A program made the position numbers and the translations under genes. Under the pieces are notes generated by a model that saw nothing but the letters and a program-made list of their open reading frames with translations, had not been told where the DNA came from and ran no database searches. Positions 28,996-39,031 of a stretch of 64,000 nt of DNA are shown here, one piece after another. Each line of letters opens with the position of its first letter. Positions within the stretch are counted from its first letter, which is position 1. The DNA is from Xenorhabdus mauleonii (GTDB taxonomy: Bacteria; Pseudomonadota; Gammaproteobacteria; Enterobacterales; Enterobacteriaceae). The stretch lies in assembly GCF_900113945.1 (NCBI RefSeq), contig NZ_FORG01000015.1:52207-116206 (forward strand). Direction: 5' to 3'.

Positions 28996-29937
28996 CTAAT
29001 TAAGCAACAATCCTATGGAAAACAGTACATTCGTCAATAACGCTACTTTAACCATTTGCTCGAGTTTAGGGCGCATGCCTTCTGGCGTCGGGTCACGCAG
29101 TACTTGTGATATGTGATTGATAAGTAAAGGCAAGGCAAGCAAGAATAACCAGCCAGACCAATTTTGTATGTACAGCAGAGTAAAGGAAACAAGGCAAATG
29201 ATCGCACCAGTCAGCAAAGCTGCATGGTAATAACGCGCTTTTTTTCCTCCCAATCTGACTGCCAGTGTATTTTTCCCATTTTTTCGATCACTTTCGATAT
29301 CACGCAAGTTATTAATATTTAATACCGCCACGGAGAGCAAACCACAGGCTGTCGCAGGCAGGGCTGTACTCAGGGAAAAAGAGTGGGCTTGCAGGTAGTA
29401 AGTACCAAGAACACTCAACCAGCCAAAAAAGATCAGGACGGAAATATCGCCTAGCCCCATATAGCCATAAGGCTTGGCTCCCACTGTATAAGTGATGGCG
29501 GCCACGATAGCCAGTAATCCCAAGATCAAAAAGCCAATAACATCATTTAAGCTATTGCAGGCCACGGTGATAAGGGCAATGCCCGACAGGCAAGAGAGCA
29601 GCACGGTGATCGTCAATGCATTTTTCATTTGCGTTGCGGTGATCAAACCTTTTTGCATCCCGCGCATTGGGCCAATGCGCTTTTCTGTGTCACTGCCTTT
29701 AGCGACATCGCCATAATCATTGGCCAGATTGGAAAGAATTTGCAAAATGGCGGCGGTCAGTAAAGCAAGCAGTGCGACCGGCCATTTAAAATGACCTGTC
29801 CATGAGGCAAGAGCTGATCCGGTTATAACAGCCGCTACAGCCAGTGGGAGTGTTTTCGGGCGTAAACTTTCTAACCATGCCTGAGTCTGACCAGTCGGCG
29901 TTGAGGGGCTTATGCTCATATAGTCACTATTTATCAC
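28996..29937 (-). CDS. 1,4-dihydroxy-2-naphthoate polyprenyltransferase MenA
   Basis: UbiA-type membrane prenyltransferase of 313 residues with eight to nine helices. It has the two Asp-rich motifs that bind prenyl diphosphate through magnesium: N-L-A-N-D-Y-G-D and N-N-L-R-D-I-E-S-D. It makes demethylmenaquinone for anaerobic respiration. The start is uncertain: neither the ATG at 29937 nor the in-frame ATG at 29919 has a good ribosome binding site. It follows hslU and precedes rraA, the E. coli order. Confidence 0.95.
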   Translation of the reverse strand: MINSDYMSISPSTPTGQTQAWLESLRPKTLPLAVAAVITGSALASWTGHFKWPVALLALLTAAILQILSNLANDYGDVAKGSDTEKRIGPMRGMQKGLITATQMKNALTITVLLSCLSGIALITVACNSLNDVIGFLILGLLAIVAAITYTVGAKPYGYMGLGDISVLIFFGWLSVLGTYYLQAHSFSLSTALPATACGLLSVAVLNINNLRDIESDRKNGKNTLAVRLGGKKARYYHAALLTGAIICLVSFTLLYIQNWSGWLFLLALPLLINHISQVLRDPTPEGMRPKLEQMVKVALLTNVLFSIGLLLN

Positions 29938-29981
29938 TATTTGGTGGGTGTATGATAAATTTTATATCATCGAAAATAGAG

Positions 29982-30008
29982 AAATGGGAGGCTTTTAGCC
30001 TCCCATTT
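29982..30008. terminator. Hairpin after hslVU
   Basis: A perfect 11-bp stem (AAATGGGAGGC with its complement) around a five-base loop lies between hslU and menA. It lacks a strong T run, so it may terminate weakly or protect the hslVU message end. Confidence 0.6.
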
Positions 30009-30102
30009 ATGGTTTCTTCAAGTTTTCTTTGCGTTAAGTTCGCGATTAGTCACGTTAGCGTGAATAAATTTGCGGATAGAGGCAAAGTAAATTTGCGACC
30101 GA

Positions 30103-31434
30103 TTACAAAATAAACCGGCTCAAATCTTCATCGGCCACCAGTTCATCCAAGTGCTCTTTGACGTACTCAGCATTGATTTCGACTGATTGCCCCTGACGCT
30201 CGCTTGCATCGAAAGAGATATCTTCCATCATACGTTCAAGCACAGTATGCAGACGGCGGGCACCAATGTTTTCAGTGGTTTCATTCACCTGCCATGCAGC
30301 TTCTGCAATTTTGCGGATGCCATCGTTGGTGAATTCGATATTCATGCCTTCGGTTGCCATCAGCGCTTTGTACTGCTCAGTCAGAGAAGCATTAGGTTCA
30401 GTCAGAATGCGCTCGAAATCTTCGGTGGTCAGTGCTTGCAATTCAACACGGATTGGCAAACGGCCCTGAAGTTCTGGGATAAGATCTGAAGGACTGGAAA
30501 CCTGGAATGCGCCGGATGCGATGAACAGGATGTGATCGGTCTTGACCATGCCGTGTTTGGTTGAAACCGTACAGCCTTCTACCAATGGCAGCAGATCGCG
30601 CTGAACACCTTCACGGGAAACATCCGGGCCGGAAGTCTGGCCACGCTTACAGATTTTATCGATTTCATCAATAAAAACGATACCGTGCTGTTCAACGGCG
30701 TCAATTGCCTGCTGTTTCAATTCTTCAGGATTAACCAGTTTTGCGGCTTCTTCTTCAATCAGCAGCTTGAATGCGTCTTTGATTTTCATCTTGCGACTTT
30801 TTTGACGCTGGCCTGCCATATTCTGGAACATAGACTGCAACTGATTGGTCATTTCTTCCATGCCCGGAGGTGACATGATTTCAACGCCAACTGGAGCAGC
30901 TGCGACTTCGATTTCAATTTCTTTGTCGTCTAGCTGGCCTTCGCGCAGTTTCTTGCGAAATGCCTGACGTGTTGAAGATGGCTCAGGTTGAGTTTCTGTT
31001 TGGCCCCAGTTATTTTTTGCTGGTGGCAGTAGGACATCCAGAATACGCTCTTCGGCAAGCTCTTCAGCACGATAGCGGTTTTTATCAATGGATTGCAGGC
31101 GCACCATTTTCACCGCAGCATCAGTCAGATCACGAATAATGGAATCAACTTCTTTACCGACATAACCAACTTCAGTAAATTTTGTGGCTTCAACCTTGAT
31201 GAATGGCGCATTGGCCAATTTTGCCAGACGGCGGGCAATCTCAGTTTTACCCACACCTGTTGGGCCAATCATCAAAATATTTTTTGGCGTAACTTCATAA
31301 CGCAGAGTTTCATCCAACTGCATACGGCGCCAGCGGTTACGCAGTGCAATGGCAACAGCGCGCTTGGCTTGATCCTGGCCGATAATGTGATTGTCGAGTT
31401 CGCTGACAATTTCGCGTGGAGTCATTTCAGACAT
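30103..31434 (-). CDS. HslU, ATPase subunit of the HslUV protease
   Basis: AAA+ unfoldase of 443 residues, the same length as in E. coli. Walker A is G-P-T-G-V-G-K-T at 57-64 and Walker B is [10 protein letters not shown]. The substrate pore loop G-Y-V-G lies near residue 90. The intermediate I domain spans roughly 110-240, and the arginine-finger and sensor regions follow. It unfolds proteins and feeds them to HslV. It starts 11 bases after hslV ends, in the same transcript. Confidence 0.98.
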   Translation of the reverse strand: MSEMTPREIVSELDNHIIGQDQAKRAVAIALRNRWRRMQLDETLRYEVTPKNILMIGPTGVGKTEIARRLAKLANAPFIKVEATKFTEVGYVGKEVDSIIRDLTDAAVKMVRLQSIDKNRYRAEELAEERILDVLLPPAKNNWGQTETQPEPSSTRQAFRKKLREGQLDDKEIEIEVAAAPVGVEIMSPPGMEEMTNQLQSMFQNMAGQRQKSRKMKIKDAFKLLIEEEAAKLVNPEELKQQAIDAVEQHGIVFIDEIDKICKRGQTSGPDVSREGVQRDLLPLVEGCTVSTKHGMVKTDHILFIASGAFQVSSPSDLIPELQGRLPIRVELQALTTEDFERILTEPNASLTEQYKALMATEGMNIEFTNDGIRKIAEAAWQVNETTENIGARRLHTVLERMMEDISFDASERQGQSVEINAEYVKEHLDELVADEDLSRFIL

Positions 31435-31445
31435 ACTATCTATCC

Positions 31446-31976
31446 TTACGCTTTTGAAGGAAGTTCTTCGAAGTTGTGATTATGGTTGGTATAGATGCAG
31501 ATATCGCCGGCGATAGACAGGGCGCGTTCTGTGATTTCTCTGGCGCCGAGTTCGGTGGTCTCCAGCATTGCACGGGCAGCCGCCTGGGCGTATGAGCCGC
31601 CGGAACCAATGGCAATGAGATCATTCTCTGGCTGAATCACATCACCGTTACCTGTAATAATCAGAGAGGCATTTTCATCTGCGACAGCAAGCAAGGCTTC
31701 TAACTTGCGCAGCATACGATCCGTTCGCCAGTCTTTGGCGAGTTCAACGGCCGCTTTGGTCAGGTGTCCCTGATGCATTTCGAGTTTTCGTTCAAACAGC
31801 TCGAACAGGGTGAAAGCATCAGCAGTACCGCCGGCAAAACCCGCGATGACTTTGTCATTGTAAAGGCGGCGCACTTTGCGGACATTGCCCTTCATAACGG
31901 TATGACCCATTGTTGCTTGTCCGTCACCGCCGATGACGACTTTGCCATTACGGCGAACACTTACGATTGTAGTCAC
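31446..31976 (-). CDS. HslV, peptidase subunit of the HslUV protease
   Basis: Proteasome-like Thr peptidase of 176 residues. After removal of the initiator the nucleophile T-T-I-V-S-V-R-R is at the N-terminus. G-G-D-G-Q-A-T-M-G and [12 protein letters not shown] complete the active site. The start codon is GTG, with AGGGG upstream. A sigma32-type promoter 115 bases upstream, overlapping the ftsN 3' end, explains its heat-shock control. Confidence 0.97.
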   Translation of the reverse strand: MTTIVSVRRNGKVVIGGDGQATMGHTVMKGNVRKVRRLYNDKVIAGFAGGTADAFTLFELFERKLEMHQGHLTKAAVELAKDWRTDRMLRKLEALLAVADENASLIITGNGDVIQPENDLIAIGSGGSYAQAAARAMLETTELGAREITERALSIAGDICIYTNHNHNFEELPSKA

Positions 31977-32091
31977 GAGTTAGCCCCTGGTTACAAAATA
32001 GAAAATGGTACATGTGGAGCATTGGCCGATTTGTCCGCAGTTGTCTGCGCCATTGCCGAGAAAAACACCGCATGTATGTGATTAGTAAGTA

Positions 32092-32119
32092 AGATGGGGG
32101 AATTTTCTGGGTTTTCAAC
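32092..32119 (-). promoter_or_regulatory. Sigma32 heat-shock promoter of hslVU
   Basis: On the minus strand GTTGAAA (32113-32119) is followed after 13 bases by CCCCATCT (32092-32099), close to the sigma32 consensus CTTGAAA and CCCCATnT. It overlaps the last codons of ftsN and faces hslV. Confidence 0.8.
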
Positions 32120-32882
32120 CCCCAACAGGACGGAGAATACAACCAGATACTCCGGCATCAGCAACACGGCCACGCATTTTTTCAGCGCTGTTTTTATTGT
32201 TATAAGGGCCGAGTACCACGCGGTTCCAATTGTCTTTTGTCGTAATCTGACTTTCAATGCCAGCGAAAGCAAGGCTGGCACGGACTGATTCAGCTTGTTC
32301 CATTGTCCGGAAAGAGCCGCATTGTAACATTAATCGGGCATCATTTGCGGCGGTTTTTTGTTCAGGGGCGGCCTGCCTTGCTTGCCTTGACTCATATTCT
32401 GGCACTTGTGCCGGAGGAGCCGTCAGCACGTGCGGAGGGGCAGCAGGTGCGCCGTTGTAAGGCACTTCTTTCAATGAAACAGGAGGCTGGCGCATATCTG
32501 ACTGCATTTGTTCCAGTAACTGCTTTTGCTCTGGCGTGAGTTGGGGCGAGCGAACAGACGGCTGGTTCGGTATCGCAGAGGGATCTTGTATTGAAGATTC
32601 ATTGACCGGGCGGTTTTCCAGCTCTTTGATATAACTCCAGCGTTCTTCCGGTTTTGGTGGCAGGCCGTGGTTTTTAGGATTATGGGCTGGTGTCGGTGCA
32701 GTTTGCACACTTTCTTTCTTGTTATGTACGATGAAAAACAGACCACCAATAAACATGATCACCAAGGCCACTGCAACGGCTAATGTAGTTTTGGGTAATC
32801 CTTGAGACTGATTATTTTTCTTACCAGTACTTTTCTTACGGGGATTGGTTCGCCCGCGACTTACATAATCTCGTTGTGCCAC
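32115..32882 (-). CDS. Cell division protein FtsN
   Basis: Bitopic division protein of 255 residues. It has a short basic cytoplasmic N-terminus (M-A-Q-R-D-Y-V, then R- and K-rich), one membrane helix near 32-50, a long Pro/Gln-rich periplasmic linker, and a C-terminal SPOR domain from about 180 that binds denuded glycan strands. FtsN triggers septal peptidoglycan synthesis. The start is GTG, as in E. coli. The linker is shorter than in E. coli (319 residues total), with most loss in the Gln-rich repeat part. Confidence 0.96.
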   Translation of the reverse strand: MAQRDYVSRGRTNPRKKSTGKKNNQSQGLPKTTLAVAVALVIMFIGGLFFIVHNKKESVQTAPTPAHNPKNHGLPPKPEERWSYIKELENRPVNESSIQDPSAIPNQPSVRSPQLTPEQKQLLEQMQSDMRQPPVSLKEVPYNGAPAAPPHVLTAPPAQVPEYESRQARQAAPEQKTAANDARLMLQCGSFRTMEQAESVRASLAFAGIESQITTKDNWNRVVLGPYNNKNSAEKMRGRVADAGVSGCILRPVGG

Positions 32883-32953
32883 TGTTTAATTCACTGAGTT
32901 ATTTAAAAATTAAGGAATGGATAACTAATGTTACTTAACCTGTGATTATTTGC

Positions 32954-33979
32954 CTAGCTTTTAGGCGAGCAAGTACTCTCACGAATAATTAACTCTGCAT
33001 CCAATAATCTTGAGCCTTTGGAAACCAGACGCCCCTGAAGTTGTTCCAACAATAAAAGGACGGAATGGTGCCCAATCTCGTAACGGGGCTGTGCCACCGT
33101 AGTTAAAGCAGGTTCGCTATATTGAGCCAGATTCAAATTATCAAATCCTACAACAGAGAGATCCTCTGGTAATTTTAATCCCATTTTTTTAGCTTGCCAC
33201 ATGACCCCCAGCGCCATAATGTCACTATGGCAAAAAATTGCGCTTGGAGGCTCAGGCAAGGTCAGCAGGTTTTCAGCCAATGCGGCTCCGCTCTCATGGG
33301 TAAAATCACCACGGGCAATATACTCTTCACGAATGTCTTTCCCTGCGCGACGCAATGCCTGAATGTAACCTTGCAGGCGATAATGGCACAGCGGCATATT
33401 TTCTGGCCCGGTTATGCAAGCGATGCGTTTGTGACCCAGTTTTTGCAAATGATGGGTGGCATTGAAGGCAGATGTCAGGTTATCAATATGAACAGTCGGC
33501 AATTCTAAATCTGGCGCAAACTCATTTGCCATTACCATTGGCGGCAGGTTTTTCTGTTCTTCCTTGGAAACATCAAAAGGAATATTGGAGCCCAGCAGTA
33601 CCATGCCATCAATGCGTTTGGTGATCAGAAGATTGATAAATGCATGCTCTTGCTGTTGCTGATGTTTGCAATCACCTATCAGCACCAGATACCCATGTTC
33701 TGCGGCACTTTCTTCAATGCCCTGGATGACTTCAGTAAAGAAGGGATCGCTGATATTGGGAACGATAACCAAGATTGCTCTGGATTCATTGCGCCGTAAA
33801 TTTTTGGCAAGATTGTGAGGATAGTAACCAACTTCCAGTACCGCATTTTCAACTTTTTGTCTCGTACGGGCAGAAACTTTGTCGGGATTCATAAGTGTTC
33901 TTGATACAGTTGCGGTAGAAACACCAGCCACTTTGGCAACATCTTTCATGGTTGCCAATGCGCAATTCTTTTTTTCCAT
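32954..33979 (-). CDS. Transcriptional repressor CytR
   Basis: LacI-family regulator of 341 residues. The N-terminal helix-turn-helix reads T-M-K-D-V-A-K-V-A-G-V-S-T-A-T-V-S-R-T-L-M-N-P, and the periplasmic-binding-like ligand domain that follows matches E. coli CytR throughout. CytR represses nucleoside uptake and breakdown genes together with CRP and is released by cytidine. A GAGG ribosome binding site precedes the ATG. It lies upstream of ftsN in the same direction. Confidence 0.96.
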   Translation of the reverse strand: MEKKNCALATMKDVAKVAGVSTATVSRTLMNPDKVSARTRQKVENAVLEVGYYPHNLAKNLRRNESRAILVIVPNISDPFFTEVIQGIEESAAEHGYLVLIGDCKHQQQQEHAFINLLITKRIDGMVLLGSNIPFDVSKEEQKNLPPMVMANEFAPDLELPTVHIDNLTSAFNATHHLQKLGHKRIACITGPENMPLCHYRLQGYIQALRRAGKDIREEYIARGDFTHESGAALAENLLTLPEPPSAIFCHSDIMALGVMWQAKKMGLKLPEDLSVVGFDNLNLAQYSEPALTTVAQPRYEIGHHSVLLLLEQLQGRLVSKGSRLLDAELIIRESTCSPKS

Positions 33980-34379
33980 AGTTCACACCTCACTTTCCAC
34001 AGGCAGCGAAACGATTGCTATCCGGCTGCTAAAAAAACGCCAGACATTCCTGTTCGGAAGTACTGGCGGGTCGTTTTCTACAGTCATATTAATAAATTCA
34101 TTTTAAACTGATTAATAGAACTATCCGTTACTTTGTTTGCATAAAAAGTGTGATACGCATCATTTCTTAGAGATGCTTCGCAAATTAAAGAAATAATTGT
34201 CCCTGTTTTTTCCAAGAGATACTGACTAAATTTGTCGCTTTGCGACGGGGCGCAATTTTCTATTTCTGTTATACCCTTCGTTTTTCACGTTGATTCTTTG
34301 TTGGCTGCGCAGATTCATTCCCTTGCTGCCTTGATGCAACTTGAAATTCATTGGGTAAATTGATTAACGGTTTCAGTTA
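33980..34379. other. cytR-priA intergenic region
   Basis: No gene is supported in these 400 bases. The left part should carry the cytR promoter; it also holds an imperfect hairpin near 34037-34068 (CGCCAG...CTGGCG). The right part is an ERIC-like repeat listed separately. Confidence 0.5.
34269..34359. repeat. ERIC-like imperfect palindromic repeat
   Basis: About 91 bases begin TTATACCCTTCGTTTTTCACG, contain TTGGCTGCGCAGATTCA and end AACTTGAAATTCATTGGGTAA. The terminal inverted similarity and the internal GTTGGCTGCG block resemble the enterobacterial intergenic repeat family seen in Yersinia, Photorhabdus and Xenorhabdus. It directly follows the priA stop codon, so it will lie in the priA transcript. 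Confidence 0.6.
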
Positions 34380-36650
<2,271 letters not shown>

Positions 36651-36673
36651 TCATAGCAAAGTAGCGGATTTCA

Positions 36674-36702
36674 TTGCGCAATAAACAGATATTCTGTATG
36701 AT
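36674..36702 (+). promoter_or_regulatory. rpmE promoter
   Basis: TTGCGC (36674-36679) and TATGAT (36697-36702) are separated by 17 bases, about 110 bases before the rpmE start. This leaves a leader of roughly 100 bases. Confidence 0.6.
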
Positions 36703-36811
36703 CCGCCGCCTTTGGTATAGAAATTACCGATACGTATTTTTATCAACACGACGTGTGGTGTCTGGCGGCAACAGGGCTGGATAGCGACACGGCCTTAACA
36801 GAGGTTTCCCC

Positions 36812-37027
36812 ATGAAAGAAGGTATTCATCCTAAGTACGAAGAAATTACTGCATCTTGCTCTTGCGGTAACTCCATGAAAATCAATTCAACCGTAGGTCA
36901 CGACTTGAACCTGGACGTTTGTGGTGCATGCCACCCATTCTACACTGGTAAGCAACGTGACGTAGCGACCGGTGGTCGTGTTGATCGCTTTAACAAACGT
37001 TTCAGCGTTCCAGGTACTAAGAAGTAA
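36812..37027 (+). CDS. Ribosomal protein L31 (RpmE, zinc form)
   Basis: Protein of 71 residues with the zinc-binding cysteines of the C+ type of L31: C-S-C at 16-18 and C-x2-C near 37-40. The [19 protein letters not shown] block is near the end. It joins the 50S central protuberance and bridges to the small subunit. The C+ form is usually replaced by a zinc-free paralogue during zinc shortage; none is seen here. Confidence 0.98.
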   Translation: MKEGIHPKYEEITASCSCGNSMKINSTVGHDLNLDVCGACHPFYTGKQRDVATGGRVDRFNKRFSVPGTKK

Positions 37028-37069
37028 TGACTTTTTTCTGTCTGTTACCCATACAGGCAGTGTAGTTGA

Positions 37070-37109
37070 AACAAAAACGCCCGAATGCTCTGCATCGGGC
37101 GTTTTTGTT
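37070..37109. terminator. Bidirectional terminator between rpmE and metJ
   Basis: A 15-bp stem with A-rich and T-rich feet (37070-37084 with 37095-37109) and a 10-base loop; it abuts the metJ stop codon. Confidence 0.93.
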
Positions 37110-37110
37110 A

Positions 37111-37428
37111 TCAATATTCCCATGTATCAGGATCAATGCCGAGTTCGCGCATCATGTCTTTTGCTGCTTCCGGAATTTCATCATGACGCTCTTTGCGTAA
37201 ATCATTATCATCGGGCAGAGGCTGTCCAGTGAACGCATGGAGAAACGCTTCACACAGCAGTTCGCTGTTTGTTGCATGACGCAGATTATTCACCTGACGG
37301 CGGGTGCGTTCATCTGTCAGTATTTTTAATACCTTTAACGGAATCGAAACCGTAATTTTTTTGACCTGCTCACTTTTTTTGCCATGTTCAGCATAAGGGC
37401 TGACATACTCACCATTCCACTCAGCCAT
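37111..37428 (-). CDS. Methionine repressor MetJ
   Basis: Ribbon-helix-helix repressor of 105 residues, the same length as in E. coli, from the ATG at 37428 ([18 protein letters not shown]). The DNA-contacting strand [12 protein letters not shown] is intact. With S-adenosylmethionine as corepressor it binds tandem 8-bp MET boxes, which are visible before metB and metF. A longer frame continues 24 codons upstream but does not match the family. Confidence 0.98.
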   Translation of the reverse strand: MAEWNGEYVSPYAEHGKKSEQVKKITVSIPLKVLKILTDERTRRQVNNLRHATNSELLCEAFLHAFTGQPLPDDNDLRKERHDEIPEAAKDMMRELGIDPDTWEY

Positions 37429-37542
37429 GAGATACCTTAAATAGTTTTGGATCAAGTAATCAGAACCAGAAATCAGGGGATATTTCTGTTCTGTTTTCAT
37501 GTTAGTAATAGGCTATTCTAGCATAATTCGCTTATCGACTAT

Positions 37543-37558
37543 AGCCGTCTATACATTC
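37543..37558. promoter_or_regulatory. Possible MET box pair upstream of metJ
   Basis: Two 8-base units, AGCCGTCT and ATACATTC, resemble AGACGTCT. They lie 115 bases upstream of metJ and are weaker than the boxes next to metB. Confidence 0.45.
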
Positions 37559-37781
37559 ACCCAGACCATATTCATCCTAACTATCCTGCCGTCTTTCACA
37601 TTGCAGTATTGTTGACTGCGTTCATTCACCACTGTACTGCAGTTTGTAATCCATTTGGATATTAATGCATCCGTTGTATGAACCCATGCAGTTTATGAAA
37701 AGCAGTCTATGAATAGAACCAGATGAAATATGATGCATAAGAGTAATCATTGAATTGCCATATTAAACCTCAATCCACTTT

Positions 37782-37813
37782 GGATGTCTAGATGTATTGA
37801 CGTCTATCTTTCC
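37782..37813. promoter_or_regulatory. Tandem MET boxes upstream of metB
   Basis: Consecutive 8-base units GGATGTCT, AGATGTAT and TGACGTCT match the MET box AGACGTCT in five to seven positions; a fourth, ATCTTTCC, is weak. MetJ bound here would repress metB-metL. The operator lies 49-80 bases before the metB start. Confidence 0.8.
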
Positions 37814-37861
37814 AATCGTTATGCTTGCGAAACGTCAATAATAATGATGATGGTAAATTTC

Positions 37862-39022
37862 ATGGAATGTAAGCAAGCAACAGTCGCGGTTCATAGTGGC
37901 TTAAATATTGATGAGCAATATGGTTGTGTTGTTCCGCCTGTCTACCTTTCCAGCACGTATAACTTCACTGATTTCAATACGCCCAGAGCACACGATTACT
38001 CGCGTCGCGGTAATCCTGGTCGTGATGTTGTCCAGCAGGTCTTGAGCGAGCTGGAAGGAGGAAGCGGTGCTGTAATGACAAGTAGCGGTATGTCAGCCAT
38101 TCACTTGCTATGCACTGTGTTCCTGAAACCGGGAGATTTATTGGTGGCTCCCCATGATTGTTATGGTGGCAGTTATCGTCTGTTTGATAGTTTAAGCAAG
38201 CGAGGGGCATATAATGTCATTTTTATCGATCAGGCAGATGAGAATGCTCTGAAATTGGCATTAGCGCAAAAACCTAAACTGGTACTGATTGAAACCCCCA
38301 GTAATCCACTCTTGCGGATCGTCGATATTCAGCATATTTGTGATTTGGCACATGATGTCGGGGCGTTGGCTGTCGTGGACAACACTTTTCTGAGTCCTGT
38401 ACTGCAAAAACCGCTGGAGCTAGGCGCAGATATCGTGGTTCATTCCTGCACAAAATATTTGAATGGGCATTCTGACCTGATAGCCGGTGCAATTGTTGCC
38501 AAAGATCCGGCAATGGCTGCCGATTTAGCATGGTGGGCGAATAATATTGGCGTGACAGGCGCCGCTTTCGACAGCTACCTGTTATTGCGCGGCATCCGTA
38601 CCTTATCGGCACGTGTATTGCTCCAGCAAAGTAATGCGGCTGCCATTGTGGAATATTTGCAGCAGCAGCCACAAGTGAAAAAGCTCTACTATCCTGCACT
38701 GGAAAACCATCCGGGACATAAAATTGCTGTTAAGCAACAAAAGGGGTTTGGAGCAATGCTGAGTTTTGAATTGGATGGCGATGAACAGACCATACGTCGC
38801 TTTTTATCTGCGTTAAAATTATTTACTCTGGCTGAATCTCTCGGTGGTGTGGAATCGTTGATTTCTCATACCGCAACAATGACGCACGCGGGAATGTCAG
38901 CAGAAGCAAGAGCTCAGGCAGGGATTACGGATTTGCTTCTTCGTGTCTCTGTAGGAATTGAAGACAGTCAGGATTTAATTGCTGATCTGGATAATGCATT
39001 TCAGGCGGCGGTAACGAGGTAA
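37862..39022 (+). CDS. Cystathionine gamma-synthase MetB
   Basis: PLP enzyme of 386 residues (E. coli 386) making cystathionine from O-succinylhomoserine and cysteine. The N-terminus K-Q-A-T-V-A-V-H-S-G-L and the Y-S-R-R-G-N-P-G-R block are clear, as is the PLP-lysine motif H-S-C-T-K-Y-L-N-G-H-S-D. The S-H-T/P-A-T-M-T-H cofactor-family end is S-H-T-A-T-M-T-H. The ATG at 37862 is chosen over one 26 codons upstream, which would run through the MET boxes. It ends nine bases before metL, so they form one operon. Confidence 0.97.
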   Translation: MECKQATVAVHSGLNIDEQYGCVVPPVYLSSTYNFTDFNTPRAHDYSRRGNPGRDVVQQVLSELEGGSGAVMTSSGMSAIHLLCTVFLKPGDLLVAPHDCYGGSYRLFDSLSKRGAYNVIFIDQADENALKLALAQKPKLVLIETPSNPLLRIVDIQHICDLAHDVGALAVVDNTFLSPVLQKPLELGADIVVHSCTKYLNGHSDLIAGAIVAKDPAMAADLAWWANNIGVTGAAFDSYLLLRGIRTLSARVLLQQSNAAAIVEYLQQQPQVKKLYYPALENHPGHKIAVKQQKGFGAMLSFELDGDEQTIRRFLSALKLFTLAESLGGVESLISHTATMTHAGMSAEARAQAGITDLLLRVSVGIEDSQDLIADLDNAFQAAVTR

Positions 39023-39031
39023 TCATTAATC

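Noticed and set aside
33980..34106. Possible small plus-strand gene opposite the cytR start
   Set aside because: Antisense shadow with no ribosome binding site; the region is the cytR promoter.
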